Notes under the pieces: model-generated
Database searches by the model: none
Seen by the model: only the letters and a program-made list of their open reading frames with translations
Told to the model about the DNA's origin: nothing
Assembly: GCF_011047135.1 (NCBI RefSeq)
Contig: NZ_CP049255.1
Location: forward strand, 2,170,001-2,234,000
Reading direction: 5' to 3'
Source: Microbacterium endophyticum
GTDB taxonomy: Bacteria > Actinomycetota > Actinomycetes > Actinomycetales > Microbacteriaceae
Length of the DNA: 64,000 nt
Position numbers and translations under genes: made by a program
Shown: positions 17,837 through 27,559 of the stretch, piece after piece
How positions within the stretch are numbered: position 1 is the first letter of the stretch
How the letters are laid out: every line of letters starts with the position of its first letter

Positions 17837-20008
17837 GTGGCACAGAGCATCTTCATCACCTCAGCCGAAGGACATTCCGGCAAGTCCACGATCGCGCTCG
17901 GAGTGCTTGACGCATTAAGTCACGCGACTCCCCGTATCGGGGTCTTCCGAACTGTTGCGCGCTCCACCGTCGAACGTGACTACGTGCTCGAGATGTTGCT
18001 CGACCATGATGGCGTCGACCTCGATTACGACGAGTGCATCGGCGTCACCTATGACGACGTGCACGACGATCCGGATGCCGCGCTCGGTCGAATCGTCGAG
18101 CGCTACAAAGCGGTCGAAGCGCAGTGCGACGCGATCGTGATCCTTGGTAGCGACTTCACTGACGTCGGTAGCCCCGCTGAACTCGGATACAACGCTCGAA
18201 TCGCCGCGAACCTCGGCGCGCCAGTATTGCTTGTCCTCGGGGGGCGCGCGCATCAGGGGAGCGGTGAGCAACTCGGCACGTCGACCCCTCGGACGCCCGA
18301 AGAGATGGGCCAGATCACGTCGCTGGCTCTCACCGAGCTATCAAATGGTCGAGCGGACCTGCTCGGCATTGCCGCGAACCGAATCGACCCGGAACGCTCT
18401 GAAGAGATCGTGGCCGCCATCCGCGGCGTGATCGAGCACAGTCTGCCTGCTGCTCGCGCAGCTGAAGTGCCGGTATGGGCGCTGCCCGAAGATCGCTTCC
18501 TGGTGGCGCCATCTGTCAGGGGAGTGCTCCGCTCGGTTAACGGCACCCTGGTCAAAGGCGACCCTGACCTCATGACCCGTGAGGTTCTCGGCGTCGTCGT
18601 TGCCGGTATGTCAATGGTCAACGTGTTGCCCCGACTCGCCGAGAGCGCACTCGTTGTGATTCCGGCCGATCGCACTGAGGTTCTCCTCGCGACGATGCTC
18701 GCGCACTCGTCGGGAACGTTCCCATCTCTTGCCGGAGTGGTGCTCAACGGGCCGTTCCCCTTGCCCGAAGATATCGACCGCCTCATCGACGGTCTTGACT
18801 CGACGCTCCCGATCATTTCAACCGACGGCGGAACGTACGAGACAGCCGTGCAGATCATGAACACCCGCGGGCGACTCGCGGCCGACTCGCAGCGCCGTTA
18901 TGACACGGCACTTGCGATGTTCCACAAGTACGTGGACGTCGAGGAGCTCACTCGATTGCTGGGGCTCGCGCGATCGAGCATCGTCACACCCCTGATGTTC
19001 GAGTACGGCATCATGGAGCGCGCCCGCAGCAATCGAAAACGCATCGTCCTGCCCGAGGGCGAAGACGACCGAGTGTTGCGCGCTGCCGCGACGGTTCTCG
19101 CGCGCGGCGTGGCGGACATCATCATCCTCGGAGAAGACCTCGAAGTGCGCCACCGAGCCCTCGAGTTGGGCATCGATATCTCCGGGGCCGAGATCATCAG
19201 CCCCTTCGACGCCGTCTACGTCAACAAGTTCGCCGCGGAGTACACACGCCTTCGCGCCCACAAGGGCATGGTTTACGAACGCGCCGCGGACTCAGTGACG
19301 GATGCTTCGTACTTCGCCACGCTCATGGTTCACATGGGCTTCGCCGATGGCATGGTGTCGGGTGCGGCCCACACCACCGCTCACACGATCCGACCGGCGT
19401 TCGAGATCATTAAGACAAAGCCCGGTGTGTCAGTCGTGTCGAGCGTGTTCTTGATGGCGTTGGCCGATCGAGTGCTCGTCTACGGTGATTGCGCGGTGAT
19501 TCCTGATCCGACGAGCGACCAGCTCGCCGACATCGCGATCTCGTCGGCCTCTACTGCCGCGCAGTTCGGAATCGAACCCCGCGTCGCGATGCTTTCGTAC
19601 TCCACGGGGGAGTCTGGAACCGGCGCAGACGTCGAAAAGGTACGAACCGCCACCAGCATCGTGCGTGAACGTGCGCCCGAGATGCTCGTCGAGGGCCCCA
19701 TCCAGTACGACGCGGCCGCGGATGCGGCCGTCGCTCTCGCCAAGATGCCCGGTTCAGACGTCGCTGGGCGCGCCACGGTGTTCATCTTTCCCGACCTCAA
19801 CACGGGAAATAACACCTATAAGGCTGTGCAGCGATCGGCCGGCGCTGTCGCGATCGGCCCGGTGCTGCAGGGCCTCAATAAACCCATCAACGATCTTTCG
19901 CGCGGCGCGCTGGTCGAAGACATCGTCAACACGATCGCGATCACTGCGATCCAGGCCCAAGCCGATCAGGAACAGGGCCGATCAGAATCAGGGAGCGTGA
20001 CCGCGTGA
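17837..20008 (+). CDS. pta: Phosphate acetyltransferase
   Basis: A 723-residue long-form Pta. The N-terminal P-loop-like BioD domain (MAQSIFITSAEGHSGKSTIA) is followed by a DRTGG region. The C-terminal PTA catalytic domain, from about residue 395, contains VLPEGEDDRVLRAA, MLSYSTGESGTGADVEKVRTA and VFIFPDLNTGNNTYKAVQR. It interconverts acetyl-CoA and acetyl phosphate. GTG start; the stop overlaps the GTG of ackA by 4 bp, so the two enzymes are translationally coupled. Confidence 0.97.
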   Translation: MAQSIFITSAEGHSGKSTIALGVLDALSHATPRIGVFRTVARSTVERDYVLEMLLDHDGVDLDYDECIGVTYDDVHDDPDAALGRIVERYKAVEAQCDAIVILGSDFTDVGSPAELGYNARIAANLGAPVLLVLGGRAHQGSGEQLGTSTPRTPEEMGQITSLALTELSNGRADLLGIAANRIDPERSEEIVAAIRGVIEHSLPAARAAEVPVWALPEDRFLVAPSVRGVLRSVNGTLVKGDPDLMTREVLGVVVAGMSMVNVLPRLAESALVVIPADRTEVLLATMLAHSSGTFPSLAGVVLNGPFPLPEDIDRLIDGLDSTLPIISTDGGTYETAVQIMNTRGRLAADSQRRYDTALAMFHKYVDVEELTRLLGLARSSIVTPLMFEYGIMERARSNRKRIVLPEGEDDRVLRAAATVLARGVADIIILGEDLEVRHRALELGIDISGAEIISPFDAVYVNKFAAEYTRLRAHKGMVYERAADSVTDASYFATLMVHMGFADGMVSGAAHTTAHTIRPAFEIIKTKPGVSVVSSVFLMALADRVLVYGDCAVIPDPTSDQLADIAISSASTAAQFGIEPRVAMLSYSTGESGTGADVEKVRTATSIVRERAPEMLVEGPIQYDAAADAAVALAKMPGSDVAGRATVFIFPDLNTGNNTYKAVQRSAGAVAIGPVLQGLNKPINDLSRGALVEDIVNTIAITAIQAQADQEQGRSESGSVTA

Positions 20009-21231
20009 GCGTCGTCCTCGTCGTCAACAGTGGCTCGTCGTCCTTCAAGTATCAGCTCATTGAGATGACCGGTGAGCGCGTTCTCGCGTCGGGAATCGTC
20101 GAGCGCATCGGAGAAAGTATTGGCCGCGCCAAGCACAAGGTGATGGCGCCCGGTGGTCAAAATGCCGCCACGATGGTGGATGCCACGACCACCCGTGAAG
20201 TGCCGATCGTCGATCACCGCGCCGGTTTCGCTGTCATGCTCGAGGCATTCGCGAATCAGGGGCCGTCGCTCACCGAGAACGCCCCCACCGCGGTAGGCCA
20301 TCGCGTCGTACACGGCGGGGCGCGCTTCTTCGAGCCGACGTTGATCACACCGCTGGTCGAGATCAACATCGACGAGCTTGCCGCACTCGCGCCATTGCAC
20401 AACCCGGGCGCGCTTCAGGGCATCCGTGCTGCACGCGAGGCTTTTCCGGATCTTGCTCACGTCGCCGTCTTCGACACGGCTTTCCACCAGACTCTGCCAC
20501 CCGCAGCGTTCACTTATGCCATCGATCGTGAGGTCGCCGAGGCATACCGCCTTCGCAAGTACGGTTTTCACGGCACGTCCCACAAGTACGTCAGCGAGGC
20601 TGCTGCCTCGTTCTTGGAGCGTCCCAACGGCGAGCTGCGCCAGATTATCTTTCACCTGGGAAATGGTGCGTCTGTCACGGCTGTCGATGGCGGCCGCTCG
20701 GTCGACACATCGATGGGCTTTACTCCGCTCGCCGGTCTCGTCATGGGCACACGCTCGGGCGATCTCGACCCGGCCATCGTTTTTCAGCTCGCGCGTCGGG
20801 CTGACATGTCGATCGGCGAGATCGACACGCTTCTCAACAAGCGCAGCGGAATATTGGGTCTTTCCGGGGTGGGCGACATGCGCGACCTCATGGATCGAGT
20901 TGACGAGGGTGACGCCGACGCCCAGCTCGCTTTTGACGTCTACATCCACCGATTGCGTACCTACCTCGGCGCTTACATCGTGCAGCTCGGTGGCGTCGAC
21001 GTGATCAGCTTCACAGCCGGCGTTGGCGAAAACGACCCGGCTATTCGTGCTGCAACTGTTGCCACGCTCGGATTCCTCGGCGTCGAGATCGACCCTGAGC
21101 GCAACGCGAAGCGGGGTGGTGGCGTCCGCGTCATCTCCACGGATGATTCACGAGTCACAGTGCTCGTCGTACCGACGGACGAGGAACTCGAAATTGCGCG
21201 TCAAGCGCTTGTTGTCGCTGACGAGTCGTGA
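20005..21231 (+). CDS. ackA: Acetate kinase
   Basis: A 408-residue ASKHA-fold kinase. The N-terminal VVNSGSSSFKYQLIEM, the HGTSHKYVSE motif and the HLGNGASVTAVDGGRSVDTSMG stretch (split by the acetate/ATP site) are all present. GGVDVISFTAGVGENDPAIR closes the active site. It interconverts acetyl phosphate and acetate with ADP/ATP. GTG start in a GTGA overlap with pta. Confidence 0.97.
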   Translation: MSVVLVVNSGSSSFKYQLIEMTGERVLASGIVERIGESIGRAKHKVMAPGGQNAATMVDATTTREVPIVDHRAGFAVMLEAFANQGPSLTENAPTAVGHRVVHGGARFFEPTLITPLVEINIDELAALAPLHNPGALQGIRAAREAFPDLAHVAVFDTAFHQTLPPAAFTYAIDREVAEAYRLRKYGFHGTSHKYVSEAAASFLERPNGELRQIIFHLGNGASVTAVDGGRSVDTSMGFTPLAGLVMGTRSGDLDPAIVFQLARRADMSIGEIDTLLNKRSGILGLSGVGDMRDLMDRVDEGDADAQLAFDVYIHRLRTYLGAYIVQLGGVDVISFTAGVGENDPAIRAATVATLGFLGVEIDPERNAKRGGGVRVISTDDSRVTVLVVPTDEELEIARQALVVADES

Positions 21232-21336
21232 GCGGGATACCGGCGCGTAACGTGGGCACACTACGCTGAGCAGACACGCACGCCGAGGTGCAATTCCCCT
21301 AACCCTGCGGAATGCCGCACCCTGTCTGGAGGCACT

Positions 21337-22068
21337 GTGACAAACGACGCCCTGCCCGACCTTACGAGCTTCGAAGCTGTGCTCTTTGACCTTGATGGCG
21401 TTCTCACGCCGACTGCCGAAGTACACATGCACGCGTGGAAGACCATGTTCGACGAAGTGTTCGTGGAGTGGGGCGTAGAAGAGCCCTATACCGAAAGCGA
21501 TTATTTCGAGTACCTCGACGGTAAGAAACGATACGACGGAGTGTCGAGTCTGCTCCGAAGCCGCGACATCGAGATTCCGTGGGGAGATCCGAGCGACGAC
21601 CCAGCGTTGAACACCGTGTGCGGAATCGGAAACCGCAAGAACGAGGTTTTCGCAGGGGTCTTGCGTGCGGAAGGCATCGCACCCTACCCGGGCTCGTTGC
21701 GACTGCTTGAAAAGCTTGCGGCCGCTGGCACCCCGGTTGCCGTCGTATCGAGCTCTAAAAATGCTGAAGAGGTGCTGGCCGCTGCCGGTATCCGCGATCG
21801 ATTTCCGGTCGTGATGGACGGCGTCATCGCCGAGCGTGACAACCTTTCTTCGAAACCCGCCCCCGACGTCTTCGTTGAAGCTGCACGCATGCTCGGTGTC
21901 GACCCTGCGCGCACCGCGGCGGTCGAGGATGCCATCAGCGGTGTGAAGTCAGCATCCGCCGGTGGTTTCACCCTTGTCGTCGGTGTCGACCGTGGGGTCG
22001 GCGCTGAGGCGCTGCGCGCAGCAGGTGCTGACGTTGTGGTCGATGACCTCGACGCGTTCGTAGACTGA
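21337..22068 (+). CDS. HAD-family beta-phosphoglucomutase-like enzyme
   Basis: A 243-residue HAD phosphatase/mutase. Motif I is AVLFDLDGVLTPTAEVHMHAW, motif II is VVSSSKNAEEV, motif III is SSKPAPDVFVEAARMLG, and motif IV is AVEDAISGVKSASAGGF. The next gene is a GH65 phosphorylase, which releases beta-glucose 1-phosphate; this enzyme would convert it to glucose 6-phosphate. GTG start with CTGGAGG 6 bp upstream. Assignment as beta-phosphoglucomutase rests on the pairing plus motifs. Confidence 0.88.
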   Translation: MTNDALPDLTSFEAVLFDLDGVLTPTAEVHMHAWKTMFDEVFVEWGVEEPYTESDYFEYLDGKKRYDGVSSLLRSRDIEIPWGDPSDDPALNTVCGIGNRKNEVFAGVLRAEGIAPYPGSLRLLEKLAAAGTPVAVVSSSKNAEEVLAAAGIRDRFPVVMDGVIAERDNLSSKPAPDVFVEAARMLGVDPARTAAVEDAISGVKSASAGGFTLVVGVDRGVGAEALRAAGADVVVDDLDAFVD

Positions 22069-22120
22069 CTTTTTTCCCTTTATCGACACTTGCCGAGACC
22101 CGACAGTGGAAGGCATCCCC

Positions 22121-24646
22121 ATGATGGATCGCGACCGGTTTCCCGTAGACCCCTGGCGCCTCGTTGAGCGTTCATACGGCCTCGACGACTTCGGCGTTAC
22201 CGAGACACTGTTTTCGGTGGGCAACGGCTATCTCGGCTTAAGAGGCAATCACCCGGAGGGGCGGTTCGGCCACGAGCAGGGCACGTTCATCAACGGGTTC
22301 CATGAGACGTTCCCGATTCGCCATGCTGAGCAGGCCTACGGCTTCGCCGAAGTGGGCCAGACGATCATCAACGCCCCCGATGCCAAAGTCATGCGCGTGT
22401 ACGTCGATGACGAACCGTTGTCTTTCGACGTCGCTGACGTCACCGAGTATGAGCGCGCTCTGGACATGCGTGACGGTGTGCTGCGCCGCCACTTACTGTG
22501 GTGTACTCCGTCCGGTAAGCAGGTGCGTATCGACTTCGAACGCATGGTGTCGTTCGAAGAGAAGCATTTGGCGATCATGAGCGTCGAGGTCACGGTACTC
22601 AACGCTGATGCTCCAGTGACGATCAACTGCCAGCTGATCAACCGTCAAGATGGCGAAGATGTCTACGGCGGCACCCCCAAGCCCACGAAGCGTGCCGGGT
22701 TCGACCCTCGCAAAGCAGAACGCATCGCGGAGCGCGTACTTCGCCCTGAGGAGTACTGGCAAGACGGACTCCGGTCGGCCCTGAGCTATCGCGTATCGGA
22801 ATCGCAGATGACCATCGGTGTCGCAGCCGACCACATCATCGAAACCGAGAACGCCTACACCGCGCGCACTCTCATCGAGCCCGACATTGCGAAAAACGTC
22901 TTCCGCGTCAACGCGAGGCTAGGCGTTCCGACACGAGTCGTGAAGGTCGTGAGCTACCACACGTCGCGTGGAGTGCCCACCCGCGAACTGATCGACCGCT
23001 GCCGCCGCACTCTTGATCGTGCTGCGTCCGAAGGCATTGCGTCGCAGTTCCAGAAGCAGCGCGACTGGCTGGACGCCTTCTGGCGCCGTTCCGACGTGCG
23101 CATCGAAGGACACGACGACCTCCAGCAGGCCACGCGCTGGTGCCTTTTTCAGTTGGCGCAGGCCGCCGCGCGTGCTGACGGCCTGGGCGTTCCCGCGAAG
23201 GGTGTTTCTGGTTCGGGATACTCCGGCCACTACTTCTGGGACACCGAAATCTATGTGCTGCCCTTCCTGGCGTACACGACCCCGCAATGGGCGCGAAATG
23301 CGATCCGCATGCGTGCTCTTATGCTTCCGGCGGCTCGCCGTCGCGCGCGTCAACTCAACGAGGCTGGTGCGCTTTTCCCATGGCGGACGATCAACGGCGA
23401 AGAGGCATCCGCGTATTACGCAGCGGGAACCGCGCAGTACCACATCAACGCCGACGTCAGCTTCGCTCTGGCGAAGTACGTGCGGGCAACCGGTGACACC
23501 GCGTTCTTGTACAGCGAGGGCGTCGACATCGCGGTGGAGACTGCGCGGCTGTGGGCGACGCTCGGGTTCTGGCGCGAGAGTGACGGCGAGAGCTCGTTCC
23601 ACATTCATGGGGTAACCGGGCCAGACGAATACACCACGGTCGTCAACGACAACCTGTTCACGAACGTCATGGCACGCTTCAACCTGAGATTTGCCGCCCG
23701 CACGATTCGTGAAATGGAAGTTTACGAACCCGATGCGTATCGACTCTTGGTGAGCCGCGTGGGTCTCGACCCCGACGAAGCCGAGATGTGGGATAAAGCC
23801 GCTGAGGCAATGCACATCCCCTTCAGCGAAGCCCTCGGCATCCACCCACAAGATCACGTGTTCTTGGAACGCGAGGTGTGGGATCTCGAGAACACACCGG
23901 TGGATCAGCGTCCGCTGCTGCTGAACTTCCACCCGCTCGTGATCTACCGCTATCAGGTACTCAAGCAGGCGGATGTTGTCCTCGCGCTGTTCCTGCAGGG
24001 AAACCACTTCACAAGCGAAGAGAAACTCGCTGACTTCCAGTATTACGACCCGCTGACAACGGGAGACTCGACGCTGTCTGCGGTGGTGCAGTCGATACTC
24101 GCCGCCGAAGTTGGGTATCAGGATCTTGCCCTCGACTACTTCTTGCAGTCGATCTTCGTCGATCTGGGAGACCTGCACCACAACGCGGCCGACGGCGTTC
24201 ACGTGGCGTCGGCTGGTGGAGTATGGACGGCGCTCGTCTCTGGATTCGGCGGAATGCGCGATCACTTCGGCGAGCTTTCTTTCGATCCGAGGCTTCCGGC
24301 GGACTGGCCGGAGCTTGCATACACGCTTCATTGGCACGGGACAGAGCTCGACATCGTGCTGCGTCCCGACGAAATGCGCGTCCGGGCAGGGGAGGGTGCC
24401 CCGGTGACGTTCTGGGTGCGTGGTGCCGAGTACACAGTGCACGGCGGCAGCGACCTTTCGGTGCCGCTCGCAGACCAGGGTCCCGTGATTCCCGGTCGTC
24501 CGTCGCTTACTCAGTTCGCCGATGTGCGCCGCGAAGACGGCACACTGCTGTCGGCCTCCGTACCTACAGTGACCACCAGCATCTCGATCATCGGTGATGA
24601 CGGAAACCCCGTCGACCCCGACGAGTCGCGACCGATGATCGACTAG
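22121..24646 (+). CDS. Glycoside hydrolase family 65 disaccharide phosphorylase
   Basis: An 841-residue GH65 protein. The N-terminal beta-sandwich starts DPWRLVERSYGLDDFGVTE and has FSVGNGYLGLRGNHPEG. The (alpha/alpha)6 catalytic domain contains GYSGHYFWDTEIYVLPFL and the general acid motif HGVTGPDEYTTVVNDN. The phosphate-binding C-terminal region reads HHNAADGVHVASAGGVW. It phosphorolyses an alpha-linked glucose disaccharide (trehalose, maltose, kojibiose or nigerose) to beta-glucose 1-phosphate; the exact substrate is not deducible here. ATG at 22121 with GGAAGG upstream. Confidence 0.92.
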   Translation: MMDRDRFPVDPWRLVERSYGLDDFGVTETLFSVGNGYLGLRGNHPEGRFGHEQGTFINGFHETFPIRHAEQAYGFAEVGQTIINAPDAKVMRVYVDDEPLSFDVADVTEYERALDMRDGVLRRHLLWCTPSGKQVRIDFERMVSFEEKHLAIMSVEVTVLNADAPVTINCQLINRQDGEDVYGGTPKPTKRAGFDPRKAERIAERVLRPEEYWQDGLRSALSYRVSESQMTIGVAADHIIETENAYTARTLIEPDIAKNVFRVNARLGVPTRVVKVVSYHTSRGVPTRELIDRCRRTLDRAASEGIASQFQKQRDWLDAFWRRSDVRIEGHDDLQQATRWCLFQLAQAAARADGLGVPAKGVSGSGYSGHYFWDTEIYVLPFLAYTTPQWARNAIRMRALMLPAARRRARQLNEAGALFPWRTINGEEASAYYAAGTAQYHINADVSFALAKYVRATGDTAFLYSEGVDIAVETARLWATLGFWRESDGESSFHIHGVTGPDEYTTVVNDNLFTNVMARFNLRFAARTIREMEVYEPDAYRLLVSRVGLDPDEAEMWDKAAEAMHIPFSEALGIHPQDHVFLEREVWDLENTPVDQRPLLLNFHPLVIYRYQVLKQADVVLALFLQGNHFTSEEKLADFQYYDPLTTGDSTLSAVVQSILAAEVGYQDLALDYFLQSIFVDLGDLHHNAADGVHVASAGGVWTALVSGFGGMRDHFGELSFDPRLPADWPELAYTLHWHGTELDIVLRPDEMRVRAGEGAPVTFWVRGAEYTVHGGSDLSVPLADQGPVIPGRPSLTQFADVRREDGTLLSASVPTVTTSISIIGDDGNPVDPDESRPMID

Positions 24647-24806
24647 CCATGGTCCTCCGGGAGGAGATCTACCTAGAGCGGGCATGTGATCGAAAATCAT
24701 CCGCCACTCGTTGTATCTCGTCCGCCCGGGGCGACGGCTCACGAGGGAATGAGTGGATGCTGGAGCGAACCGCGGCAGTGTCTGTGGAACGCCGTAGGCT
24801 GGGTTT

Positions 24807-26942
24807 GTGACTACTGCTCTGTACCGCCGCTACCGCCCAGAGGCGTTCGGCGAGATGATCGGACAGGCGCAGGTAACCGAGCCCCTCATGACGGCGCTGC
24901 GCAGCGACCGGGTGGGTCATGCGTACCTGTTTTCAGGCCCGCGCGGCTGCGGCAAGACGACATCCGCGCGAATTCTTGCTCGTTGTTTGAACTGTGCCGA
25001 GGGCCCCACCGATACGCCTTGTGGCGTATGCCCCAGTTGCGTCGAACTTGGGCGTGACGGCGGCGGTTCGCTCGATGTCGTCGAGATCGACGCGGCAAGT
25101 CACAACGGTGTTGATGATGCCCGTGATCTGCGAGAGCGTGCCGTGTTCGCACCTGCTCGCGACCGGTTCAAGATTTTCATTCTCGACGAAGCGCACATGG
25201 TGACTCAGCAGGGTTTCAACGCGCTCCTCAAACTCGTGGAAGAGCCACCCGCGCACGTCAAGTTCATCTTCGCGACGACAGAGCCCGAAAAGGTTCTCGG
25301 AACCATTCGTTCGCGCACACACCATTACCCGTTCCGTCTGGTACCTCCCGCCGCCATGCTCGAATACGTCGGTGAGCTCAGCGATGCGGAAGGCGTGAAG
25401 GTCGAATCGGGCGTGTTGCCCCTCGTCGTCCGCGCGGGTGGCGGTTCGCCGCGTGACACACTGTCGCTGCTCGACCAACTTATTGCCGGCTCCGACCCTT
25501 CCGAATCGGGGGGAGTGCTCGTGCGGTATGAGCGTGCTGTGGCCTTGCTCGGCTACACCCACGGCGCGTTGCTCAGCGAGGTCATCGATGCACTCGCAAG
25601 CGCCGATGCGGCAGCAGCCTTCGCGGCGATCGACCGTGTTGTGCAAACCGGTCAAGATCCGCGTCGTTTCGTCGAAGACCTTCTCGAGCGGTTGCGTGAC
25701 CTCATTGTGATCGCGGCAACGGGTCAGGGTGCTGCCACGGTGTTGCGCGGGGTTCCAGCCGAAGAGATCGAACAGATGGCTGGGCAAGCTGCCATCTATG
25801 GGTCAGACCGCCTTTCGCGCACGGCTGACATCGTGATCGGCGCACTCGACGAGATGACCGGTGCGACGTCTCCTCGACTGCAGCTTGAGCTCATGATCGC
25901 GCGCGTACTCGCGCACACTTCAGCGTCGTCCGCCGCGCCCACATCAGCGCCCGCATCTAGTCCGGCGGCAGTACCTTCGGTTGAACGCGACGCAGTGGCT
26001 CCGGTACCTACAATTGCGGCACCTGATGCTCCGAAACCTGATGCTCCGAAACCCGAGGCGACGTCCGCGCCAGAGTCTGCCCCAGTTCCCGTGGCATCCG
26101 GGCCGGTGAGCTTCAGCCGCCTTCGTGATGCCTGGCCCGAAGTTCTCGTGCGTCTTGAGAGCATCAGTCGTTCTTCGTGGATGATCGCGATAGGTGCTCG
26201 CGCCGTCGCGCTCAACGATGATGTGCTCACGCTGGCTTTCCCGAGCCAGAGCGATGTGGAGAAATTCAAGCAGCGCAGCGCGGGTGGCGGTCCGAGTGAA
26301 GATCTCCGGCAGGCGATTCTCGGCGTCGTGGGCGTGCGGGTGAAATACATCGCGAAGCACGAGAGCGACCTCGGTCCTGATTCCGGCGGTGGTCCGGGGC
26401 GGGGGCCCACGCCTCCCTCAGACGTTCCGCCCGGCGATGATTCGCGCGGCGGGGCCCGGCCCGGCTCGGCATCGAGCCCGCCGGCAGCGAGCACAGAAAC
26501 TCCACCGTCGGCCGCATCTCCTGCGGCACAGCCACCGTCGGCACCAGTGACCGACTGGGACGTTGCGCAGATCCCCTCCGATGATGACGCACCACCGCCC
26601 GATATGGGATGGTCCGACAGCGCCGCTTCGCAGTTTCCTGTCGATGATGAGCCAGAGGATGCAGCGCCGCGGCATCTGCAGACGATGGTCGCCGCGCCAG
26701 TACGCGCAGAACCGCGAGATGGGGCGGTACTGGCCTCAGAACTTCAGCGTTCCGATGATCGCGAAGATGACATCGCTCCACCTGTCGACGAGGCATACGC
26801 GCCCCCAACTGTTGCGCCCCCGATTCGCACAGCGCCCGCACCCGATGGCATCCAGCGCTACGGCGAAGCCGTCGTGCGGCAGGTACTCAATGCACACTTC
26901 GTTCGCGAAGAGCCTTTCGAACGAGCCACGAGGTTTAACTGA
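24807..26942 (+). CDS. dnaX: DNA polymerase III subunits gamma and tau
   Basis: A 711-residue clamp-loader ATPase. Walker A is [15 protein letters not shown], the four-Cys zinc site is CLNC...CGVCPSC, Walker B is [17 protein letters not shown] IFILDEAHM, and the ATPase core ends near residue 375. A long Ala/Pro-rich linker with [13 protein letters not shown] repeats leads to tau-like regions. Nothing suggests a programmed frameshift. GTG start. It is followed by recR in the usual order, with the recR ATG overlapping the stop codon. Confidence 0.96.
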   Translation: MTTALYRRYRPEAFGEMIGQAQVTEPLMTALRSDRVGHAYLFSGPRGCGKTTSARILARCLNCAEGPTDTPCGVCPSCVELGRDGGGSLDVVEIDAASHNGVDDARDLRERAVFAPARDRFKIFILDEAHMVTQQGFNALLKLVEEPPAHVKFIFATTEPEKVLGTIRSRTHHYPFRLVPPAAMLEYVGELSDAEGVKVESGVLPLVVRAGGGSPRDTLSLLDQLIAGSDPSESGGVLVRYERAVALLGYTHGALLSEVIDALASADAAAAFAAIDRVVQTGQDPRRFVEDLLERLRDLIVIAATGQGAATVLRGVPAEEIEQMAGQAAIYGSDRLSRTADIVIGALDEMTGATSPRLQLELMIARVLAHTSASSAAPTSAPASSPAAVPSVERDAVAPVPTIAAPDAPKPDAPKPEATSAPESAPVPVASGPVSFSRLRDAWPEVLVRLESISRSSWMIAIGARAVALNDDVLTLAFPSQSDVEKFKQRSAGGGPSEDLRQAILGVVGVRVKYIAKHESDLGPDSGGGPGRGPTPPSDVPPGDDSRGGARPGSASSPPAASTETPPSAASPAAQPPSAPVTDWDVAQIPSDDDAPPPDMGWSDSAASQFPVDDEPEDAAPRHLQTMVAAPVRAEPRDGAVLASELQRSDDREDDIAPPVDEAYAPPTVAPPIRTAPAPDGIQRYGEAVVRQVLNAHFVREEPFERATRFN

Positions 26943-27535
26943 TGTACGACGGAATCGTTCAAGATCTCATCGACGAGTTCGGTCGTCTTCCCGGAATCGG
27001 ACCGAAATCGGCTCAGCGCATCACTTTCCACATCTTGCAGACGCCGAGTTTCGACGTGTCCCGACTTTCTTCGCTTCTCGGCGATGCGCGCGACAAAGTT
27101 CGTTTCTGCGAAATTTGTGGAAACGTGACCGAGCAAGAGCGCTGCTCCATCTGTCGTGACGCGCGACGCAACCAGACTCTCATTTGTGTTGTCGAAGACG
27201 CCAAAGATGTGTCGGCGATTGAGCGGACACGTGAATTCCGCGGGCTCTATCACGTGCTCGGCGGCTCGATCAGCCCCATCGCGGGAATCGGACCGGACGA
27301 CCTGCGCATCACTCAGCTCATGCAGCGTCTTGCCGACGGCACCGTGCAGGAAGTCATCCTCGCGACGAATCCCAACCTCGAAGGCGAGGCGACGGCAACC
27401 TACCTGAGCCGATTGCTGCATACCCTTGAGATTTCCGTCACCCGGCTGGCTTCCGGACTGCCGGTCGGCGGCGACTTGGAGTACGCCGACGAGGTCACTC
27501 TTGGCCGCGCGTTCGAAGGACGCCGCGCCCTCTGA
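26942..27535 (+). CDS. recR: Recombination protein RecR
   Basis: A 197-residue protein. It has an N-terminal helix-hairpin-helix ([20 protein letters not shown]), a Cys4 zinc finger ([16 protein letters not shown]) and a Toprim domain ([15 protein letters not shown] through [13 protein letters not shown]). With RecF/RecO it loads RecA at gaps. It overlaps dnaX in a TGATG arrangement, so translation is coupled. Confidence 0.97.
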   Translation: MYDGIVQDLIDEFGRLPGIGPKSAQRITFHILQTPSFDVSRLSSLLGDARDKVRFCEICGNVTEQERCSICRDARRNQTLICVVEDAKDVSAIERTREFRGLYHVLGGSISPIAGIGPDDLRITQLMQRLADGTVQEVILATNPNLEGEATATYLSRLLHTLEISVTRLASGLPVGGDLEYADEVTLGRAFEGRRAL

Positions 27536-27559
27536 CGTCGATTGCGATCACCGGAGCGC

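Noticed and set aside
19966..20949. A 327-codon minus-strand frame over ackA
   Set aside because: Shadow of acetate kinase; no motif and no ribosome-binding site.
24653..24665. Short hairpin TCCTCCGGGAGGA after the GH65 gene
   Set aside because: Only five pairs with a three-base loop and no T run; too weak to call a terminator.
22919..24742. A 607-codon open frame on the minus strand
   Set aside because: It is antisense to the clearly coding GH65 gene, has Arg/His-rich composition without domains, and arises from GC-skewed codon positions.
26030..26060. Direct repeat in dnaX (CTGATGCTCCGAAAC twice)
   Set aside because: It encodes a PDAPK repeat in the flexible Pro/Ala linker of tau and is ordinary for this protein.
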